64,000 nt of DNA, taken from contig NZ_JAEKMI010000013.1 in NCBI RefSeq assembly GCF_020217485.1, positions 82,826 through 146,825 of the forward strand, given 5' to 3'. A program made the position numbers and the translations under genes. Origin of the DNA: Mycobacterium sp. WUMAC-067 (GTDB taxonomy: Bacteria; Actinomycetota; Actinomycetes; Mycobacteriales; Mycobacteriaceae). This document shows, in pieces, positions 59,150 through 64,000 of this stretch. The notes beneath the pieces were generated by a model, which was not told the origin of the DNA, searched no databases, and was given only the letters and a program-made list of their open reading frames with translations. The stretch's first letter is position 1. Each line of letters opens with the position of its first letter.

Positions 59150-60472
59150 ATGAGTGACAACCCCTTTGCCGGTCCGTTCGCCAAGCACCCCCGGTCGCCG
59201 CTCGAAAACCTGGATGCGGTGCCCGAATCGGTGCTGCGGAGGCTCAAGCAGTACTCCGGGCGGCTGGCCACCGAGGCGGTCGCCGCCATGCAGGATCGGT
59301 TGCCGTTCTTCGCCGACCTGGAGGCGTCCCAGCGGGCCAGCGTGGCGCTGGTGGTGCAGACGGCCGTCGTCAACTTCGTCGAGTGGATGCAAGATCCGCA
59401 CAGCAACGTCAGCTACACCGCGCAGGCCTTCGAGCTGGTGCCCCAGGAGCTGCAGCGCCGCATCGCGTTGCGCCACAGCGTCGACATGGTCCGCGTCACC
59501 ATGGACATCTTCGAGGAGGTGGTCCCGCTGCTGGCCCGCTCCGAGGAGCAGCTGACCGCGCTGACCGTGGGCATCCTGAAGTACACCCGCGACCTGGCGT
59601 TCACCGCGGCCGGCGCGTACGCCGACGCGGCCGAGGCGCGCGGCACCTGGGACAGCCGGATGGAGGCCAGCGTGGTCGACGCGGTGGTCCGCGGCGACAC
59701 CGGCCCGGAGCTGCTGTCCCGGGCGGCGGCGCTGAACTGGGACACCACGGCGCCGGCGACGGTGGTGGTCGGAACCCCGGCCCCCGGACGCGACGGGTCG
59801 ACCGGCCCGGGCGACAGTGAGCGCGCGAGTCAGCGCGTCCGCGACATCGCCGCGCAACACGGCCGCGCGGCCCTCACCGACGTGCACGGCACCTGGCTGG
59901 TCGCCATCGTGTCCGGGCAATTGTCGCCAACCGACAAGTTTCTCGGCGATCTGCTGGTCGCGTTCGCCGACGGCCCCGTGGTGGTCGGGCCGACGGCGCC
60001 CATGCTGACGGCGGCCTATCACAGCGCCAGCGAGGCCATCTCCGGGATGAACGCGGTCGGCGGTTGGCGCGGGGCGCCGCGCCCCGTGCCGGCCCGTGAG
60101 CTCCTGCCGGAGCGGGCCTTGATGGGCGACGCGTCGGCGATCGTGGCGCTGCACACCGACGTGATGGGGCCGTTGGCCGACGCCGGTCCGACGCTGATCG
60201 AGACTCTTGACGCTTACTTAGATTGTGGCGGCGCGATTGAAGCTTGTGCCAGAAAGTTGTTCGTTCATCCAAACACGGTGCGCTACCGACTCAAGCGGAT
60301 CACCGACTTCACCGGCCGCGATCCCATGCAGCCGCGTGATGCATATGTGCTGCGAGTGGCGGCGACGGTGGGCCAACTCAACTATCCGACGAATCCCGCC
60401 AGCGCCACCAACAACGCCATGCCCGCGGTTCCGCTGCCGCTCAAAGGGGCTGTCGCCGGTCAAACCGGGTGA
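59150..60472 (+). CDS. mabR: MabR: PucR/CdaR-type regulator of the FAS-II operon
   Basis: 440 aa (Rv2242 is 414). The C-terminal PucR-type helix-turn-helix is clear: LIETLDAYLDCGGAIEACARKLFVHPNTVRYRLKRITDFTGRDP (~345-390). The preceding part has a helical N-terminal domain and a GGDEF-like degenerate middle typical of the family. Published work in M. smegmatis/M. tuberculosis shows that MabR binds upstream of fabD and controls fabD-acpM-kasA-kasB. Here it lies directly upstream of that operon; a palindrome at 60529 is the likely target. Confidence 0.9.
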   Translation: MSDNPFAGPFAKHPRSPLENLDAVPESVLRRLKQYSGRLATEAVAAMQDRLPFFADLEASQRASVALVVQTAVVNFVEWMQDPHSNVSYTAQAFELVPQELQRRIALRHSVDMVRVTMDIFEEVVPLLARSEEQLTALTVGILKYTRDLAFTAAGAYADAAEARGTWDSRMEASVVDAVVRGDTGPELLSRAAALNWDTTAPATVVVGTPAPGRDGSTGPGDSERASQRVRDIAAQHGRAALTDVHGTWLVAIVSGQLSPTDKFLGDLLVAFADGPVVVGPTAPMLTAAYHSASEAISGMNAVGGWRGAPRPVPARELLPERALMGDASAIVALHTDVMGPLADAGPTLIETLDAYLDCGGAIEACARKLFVHPNTVRYRLKRITDFTGRDPMQPRDAYVLRVAATVGQLNYPTNPASATNNAMPAVPLPLKGAVAGQTG

Positions 60473-60528
60473 TAGTGACCCAGGCGACAGGTCGCGGGAC
60501 GATATCAAACCCGTAGCTTACGGAGCCG

Positions 60529-60549
60529 TTTTGTAGGGTGTACACAAAA
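60529..60549 (+). promoter_or_regulatory. Candidate MabR operator before fabD
   Basis: TTTTGT (60529-60534) and ACAAAA (60544-60549) form 6-bp inverted arms around 9 nt; inside lies the perfect palindrome GTGTACAC (60538-60545). TAATCT (60567-60572) downstream is a possible −10. It lies ~70 bp before fabD, where MabR is known to bind in other mycobacteria. Confidence 0.6.
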
Positions 60550-60615
60550 ACCTAAGACGAGGTTCATAATCTGTTACACCCGCCAAAACCGTTTCCACAG
60601 TGTTCTCTTAAACAC

Positions 60616-61524
60616 GTGATTGCATTGCTTGCGCCCGGACAGGGTTCGCAGACCGAGGGGATGCTCTCGCCATGGCTGGAGCTCGCCGGCGCCGCCGACC
60701 AGTTGGCGCTGTGGTCCAAGGCCAGTGGCCTCGACCTCGTGCGCCTGGGCACCACCGCATCGACCGACGAGATCACCGACACCGCGGTCACCCAGCCGCT
60801 GGTCGTCGCCGCCACGCTGCTCGCCCACCAGGAGCTGACCAAGCGCGGCCTGCTCGCCGGTCAGGACCTGGTCGTGGCCGGCCACTCCGTCGGTGAGATC
60901 GCCGCCTACGCGATCGCCGGCGTGATGGCCGCGGACGACGCCGTCGCCCTGGCCGCCACGCGGGGCGCCGAGATGGCCAAGGCGTGCGCCGTCGAGCCCA
61001 CCGGCATGTCCGCGGTGCTCGGCGGTGACGAGGCCGAGGTCCTGGCCCGCCTCGAGCAGCTCGACCTGTTCCCCGCCAACCGCAACGCCGCCGGGCAGAT
61101 CGTCGCCGCCGGATCGCTGGCCGCGCTGGAGAAGCTCGCCGAAGACCCCCCGGCCAAGGCCCGGGTGCGCGCACTGGGTGTGGCCGGCGCGTTCCACACC
61201 AAGTACATGGCGTCGGCGCTCGACGGCTACGCCGCCGCGGCGGCCGCCATCCAGACGGCCGAGCCCACCGCGACGCTGCTGTCGAACCGCGACGGCAAGC
61301 CCGTCACCTCGGCCGCCGCGGCGATGGAGGCGCTCGTCGCCCAGCTGACCCAGCCGGTGCGCTGGGACCTGTGCACCGCGACGCTGCGCGAGCTGGAAGT
61401 TGGTGCGGCCGTGGAGTTCCCGCCTGCGGGCACGCTCACCGGTATCGCCAAACGAGAACTTCGGGGAGTTACGGCTCGTGCCGTCAAGTCGCCCGCAGAC
61501 CTGGAGGCTTTGGCTGAGCTGTAA
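60616..61524 (+). CDS. fabD: Malonyl-CoA:AcpM transacylase
   Basis: 302 aa, GTG start, same length as Rv2243. The catalytic Ser is in AGHSVGEIAAYAIAG; the Gln of LAPGQGSQ forms part of the oxyanion hole; AFHTKYM carries the catalytic His. It charges AcpM with malonate for FAS-II elongation of mycolic acids. It is first in the operon, with no obvious ribosome-binding site (TAAACAC precedes the GTG). Confidence 0.96.
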   Translation: MIALLAPGQGSQTEGMLSPWLELAGAADQLALWSKASGLDLVRLGTTASTDEITDTAVTQPLVVAATLLAHQELTKRGLLAGQDLVVAGHSVGEIAAYAIAGVMAADDAVALAATRGAEMAKACAVEPTGMSAVLGGDEAEVLARLEQLDLFPANRNAAGQIVAAGSLAALEKLAEDPPAKARVRALGVAGAFHTKYMASALDGYAAAAAAIQTAEPTATLLSNRDGKPVTSAAAAMEALVAQLTQPVRWDLCTATLRELEVGAAVEFPPAGTLTGIAKRELRGVTARAVKSPADLEALAEL

Positions 61525-61599
61525 GTCAGCCGCATCCAGTACAACCACATAACACGTCAGTTCGACTAACTCACAACACATTACGAAGGGAAGCACGCT

Positions 61600-61947
61600 G
61601 TGGCTGTCAGCCAGGAAGAAATCATCGCCGGTATCGCCGAGATCATCGAAGAGGTAACCGGTATCGAGCCCTCCGAGGTCACCCCGGAGAAGTCGTTCGT
61701 CGACGACCTGGACATCGACTCGCTGTCGATGGTCGAGATCGCCGTGCAGACGGAGGACAAGTACGGCGTCAAGATCCCGGACGAGGACCTCGCCGGTCTG
61801 CGCACCGTCGGTGACGTCGTCTCCTACATCCAGAAGCTCGAGGAAGAGAACCCCGAAGCTGCCGAGGCGCTGCGCGCCAAGCTGGAGACCGAGAACCCCG
61901 ACGCGGTCGCCAACGTCAAGGCAAGGCTGGAAGCGGACACCAAGTGA
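61600..61947 (+). CDS. acpM: Meromycolate extension acyl carrier protein AcpM
   Basis: 115 aa, GTG start, GAAGGGA upstream. The phosphopantetheine Ser is S41 in [12 protein letters not shown]. After the usual ~80-residue ACP a C-terminal acidic helical tail ([36 protein letters not shown]) is specific to mycobacterial AcpM. It carries growing meromycolate chains for KasA/KasB. Its TGA overlaps the kasA GTG (GTGA). Confidence 0.97.
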   Translation: MAVSQEEIIAGIAEIIEEVTGIEPSEVTPEKSFVDDLDIDSLSMVEIAVQTEDKYGVKIPDEDLAGLRTVGDVVSYIQKLEEENPEAAEALRAKLETENPDAVANVKARLEADTK

Positions 61948-63194
61948 GTAAGCCTTCCACTGCTAACGGCGGTTACCCCAGCGTTGTGGTAACCGCCGTC
62001 ACGGCGACGACGTCGATCGCGCCGGACGTCGAGAGCACGTGGAAGGGTTTGTTGGCCGGCGAAAGCGGCATCCACGTCCTCGAAGACGACTACATCACCA
62101 AATGGGACCTGCCCGTAAAGATCGGTGGACACCTCAAGGAGCCCATCGACGAGCAGATGAGCAGGCTCGACATGCGGCGGATGTCGTACGTCCAGCGGCT
62201 GGCCAAGATGCTCAGCACCCAGCTGTGGGAGACCGCCGGCAACCCGGAGCTCGACCCCGACCGGTTCTCGGTCGTGGTCGGCACCGGCCTCGGTGGCGCC
62301 GAAAGGATCGTGGAGAGCTACGACCTGATGAACGAGGGCGGCCCCCGCAAGGTGTCGCCGCTGGCCGTGCAGATGATCATGCCCAACGGCGCCGCCGCCG
62401 TGGTGGGTCTGCAGCTCGGCGCCCGCGCCGGCGTGATCACCCCGGTTTCGGCGTGTTCGTCGGGCTCGGAGGCGATCGCCCACGCATGGCGCCAGATCGT
62501 CATGGGTGACGCCGACGTCGCCGTGTGCGGTGGCGTCGAGGGCCCCATCGAGGCGCTGCCGATCGCGGCGTTTTCGATGATGCGGGCCATGTCGACTCGC
62601 AACGATGAGCCCGAGCGCGCATCGCGGCCGTTCGACAAGGACCGCGACGGCTTCGTGTTCGGCGAGGCCGGGGCGCTGATGCTCATCGAGACCGAGGAGC
62701 ACGCCAAGGCCCGCGGCGCCAAGCCGCTGGCCCGGTTGATGGGCGCCGGCATCACGTCGGACGCGTTCCACATGGTGGCCCCCGCGGCCGACGGTGTGCG
62801 TGCGGGTCGGGCGATGACGCGGTCGCTCGAGCTGGCGGGGTTGTCCCCCAAGGACGTTGACCACGTCAACGCCCACGGGACCGCCACGCCGATCGGTGAC
62901 ACCGCGGAGGCCAACGCCATCCGGGTCGCCGGTTGCCAGCAGGCGGCCGTCTACGCGCCGAAGTCGGCGCTCGGCCACTCGATCGGTGCGGTCGGGGCTC
63001 TCGAGTCGGTGCTCACGGTGCTGAGCCTGCGCGATGGCGTCATCCCGCCCACCCTGAATTACGAAACCCCCGATCCCGAGATCGACCTGGATGTTGTTGC
63101 GGGCGAACCTCGCTACGGCGATTTCCGTTACGCGATCAACAACTCGTTCGGCTTCGGTGGCCACAACGTGGCGCTCGCCTTCGGGCGTTACTAA
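61944..63194 (+). CDS. kasA: Beta-ketoacyl-AcpM synthase KasA
   Basis: 416 aa, GTG start overlapping acpM. The Cys-His-His triad is present: C171 in [10 protein letters not shown], His in [14 protein letters not shown] and His in [12 protein letters not shown]. The final [18 protein letters not shown] is the KasA/KasB signature. It elongates AcpM-bound acyl chains in FAS-II and is the target of thiolactomycin-type inhibitors. 137 nt separate it from kasB, unlike the tight acpM-kasA junction. Confidence 0.97.
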   Translation: MSKPSTANGGYPSVVVTAVTATTSIAPDVESTWKGLLAGESGIHVLEDDYITKWDLPVKIGGHLKEPIDEQMSRLDMRRMSYVQRLAKMLSTQLWETAGNPELDPDRFSVVVGTGLGGAERIVESYDLMNEGGPRKVSPLAVQMIMPNGAAAVVGLQLGARAGVITPVSACSSGSEAIAHAWRQIVMGDADVAVCGGVEGPIEALPIAAFSMMRAMSTRNDEPERASRPFDKDRDGFVFGEAGALMLIETEEHAKARGAKPLARLMGAGITSDAFHMVAPAADGVRAGRAMTRSLELAGLSPKDVDHVNAHGTATPIGDTAEANAIRVAGCQQAAVYAPKSALGHSIGAVGALESVLTVLSLRDGVIPPTLNYETPDPEIDLDVVAGEPRYGDFRYAINNSFGFGGHNVALAFGRY

Positions 63195-63331
63195 AGCTGG
63201 CGTCCGGCGACGACGCGGGCCGCAAAGGGCCCGAGGAGGAGCCGGACACCACGGAAGGTGGTGACCCGCTTCCCCCGGCCTCGCCGGGAGAGCGATCACC
63301 ACGAAGCACGAAAGGAACGTTCGCAAGACCC
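63195..63331 (+). other. kasA–kasB spacer
   Basis: 137 nt without a gene. The kasB frame stays open throughout, but contains no ATG, GTG or TTG, so no longer KasB can start here. GGTGACCCGCTTCCC (63258-63272) and 63286-63300 form an imperfect stem that could affect RNA processing or the KasA:KasB ratio. AAAGGA (63311-63316) lies 15 nt before the kasB ATG, far for a ribosome-binding site. Confidence 0.5.
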
Positions 63332-64000
63332 ATGACAGAGCTGGTTACCGGGAAGACACTCCCGAACGTGGTCGTCACTGGCGTTGCCATGACGACCGCA
63401 CTGGCGACTGACGCCGAGACCACCTGGAAGCTGTTGCTGGACAGCCAAAGTGGTATCCGCAAACTCGAGGATCCGTTCGTCGAGGAGTTTGACCTGCCGG
63501 TGCGCATCGGCGGTCATCTGTTAGAGGAGTTCGATAGCCAGCTGACCCGCGTCGAGCTGCGCCGGTCGGGCTACCTGCAGCGGATGTCGACCATCTTGAG
63601 CCGGCGGGTCTGGGAGAACGCCGGCTCGCCCGAGGTCGACAGCGACCGCCTGCTGGTGTCGATCGGTACCGGTTTGGGTTCGTCGGAGGAGATGGTCTTC
63701 AGCTACGACGACATGCGCGCTCGTGGCATGAAGGCCGTCTCCCCGCTCGGCGTGCAGAAGTACATGCCCAACGGGGCGGCCGCGGCGGTGGGCCTGGAAC
63801 GGCACGCGAAAGCCGGGGTTCTCACGCCCATTTCGGCATGCGCGTCCGGCTCCGAGGGCATCGCCCAGGCGTGGCGCAACATCGTGTTCGGGGAGGCCGA
63901 CATCGCGATCTGCGGTGGCGTCGAGACCCGGATCGAAGCGGTGCCGATCGCGGCGTTCGCCCAGATGCGGATCGTGATGTCCACCAAGAACGACGACCCC
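63332..64000 (+). CDS. kasB: Beta-ketoacyl-AcpM synthase KasB, N-terminal part
   Basis: 223 residues to the window edge; the stop is outside. ATG 63332 is the only usable start. The sequence parallels KasA (about two-thirds identical by eye) with the catalytic Cys in ISACASGSEGIAQAW. It extends meromycolates to full length; loss in M. tuberculosis shortens mycolates and removes acid-fastness. The residues encoded just upstream (GTFARP) resemble the start of longer KasB annotations although no start codon is available. Confidence 0.95.
   Translation, partial: MTELVTGKTLPNVVVTGVAMTTALATDAETTWKLLLDSQSGIRKLEDPFVEEFDLPVRIGGHLLEEFDSQLTRVELRRSGYLQRMSTILSRRVWENAGSPEVDSDRLLVSIGTGLGSSEEMVFSYDDMRARGMKAVSPLGVQKYMPNGAAAAVGLERHAKAGVLTPISACASGSEGIAQAWRNIVFGEADIAICGGVETRIEAVPIAAFAQMRIVMSTKNDDP

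Overview
The window is high-GC actinobacterial DNA whose gene content and order match the asnB–kasB segment of the Mycobacterium chromosome (Rv2201 to Rv2246 in M. tuberculosis numbering, recalled from memory). Several genes present here are not, as I recall, at this position in M. tuberculosis: cobU beside cobT, a glycoside hydrolase, a hemophore-like protein and several oxidoreductases and regulators. Together they suggest a slow-growing environmental or opportunistic mycobacterium, for example of the M. avium complex. The species is an inference. Both ends are cut: asnB lacks its start and kasB its end.

Layout. 0–5 kb: end of asnB, adoK, a membrane protein, a HesB-type Fe-S protein, glycerate kinase and a DUF3043 membrane protein. 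5–7.3 kb: cobU-cobT-cobS with overlapping ends. 7.4–11.3 kb: ilvE, gcvT and pepB. 11.3–13.8 kb: a translationally coupled FAD oxidoreductase/SRPBCC pair and a small membrane protein. 13.8–20.2 kb: ephD, dlaT (pyruvate dehydrogenase E2), an epimerase, lipB and lipA. 20.2–30.6 kb: nitrogen block of glnA1, glnE and glnA2, interrupted by an accessory stretch (NAD(P)-binding oxidoreductase, MarR regulator, LLM-type oxidoreductase, thioesterase). 30.6–35 kb: two related exported peptidases (the second is caeA/hip1) and panB. 35–38.4 kb: accessory genes (Tat-exported glycoside hydrolase, hemophore-like protein, FAD monooxygenase, small secreted protein). 38.5–43.9 kb: CYTH/CHAD protein, RNase P RNA, a 2OG-Fe(II) oxygenase-like protein, a methyltransferase, XRE-cupin and AraC regulators and a VOC protein. 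43.9–54.3 kb: a four-gene overlapping operon (cobC, NIF3, zinc ribbon, RNase HI/CobC phosphatase), ptkA-ptpA-SURF1, cobD, a VOC protein, epoxide hydrolase, nitroreductase and CbiZ. 54.3–56 kb: tRNA-Val, ahpE, a DUF3052 protein and a lipoprotein. 56–64 kb: aceE, then mabR and the FAS-II operon fabD-acpM-kasA-kasB.

How they fit together. Three themes recur. (1) Lipoate and pyruvate dehydrogenase: aceE (E1), dlaT (E2), lipB/lipA and the lipoate-dependent glycine-cleavage gene gcvT. (2) Nitrogen: glutamine synthetase GlnA1 with its adenylylation Tyr406, its adenylyltransferase GlnE, and GlnA2. (3) The late cobalamin pathway (CobU, CobT, CobS, CobC, CobD, alpha-ribazole phosphatase, CbiZ), scattered over 49 kb. 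Mycolic-acid elongation, with its regulator MabR, closes the window.

Non-coding signals stand out. Seven imperfect or perfect palindromes of two related types lie at gene ends. At least eleven genes show a TANNNT −10 element 6–8 nt before the start codon, the layout of leaderless transcripts. Candidate operators lie upstream of glnA1, glnA2, fabD and the MarR gene. I found no insertion sequence, CRISPR array, prophage or clearly new defence system.
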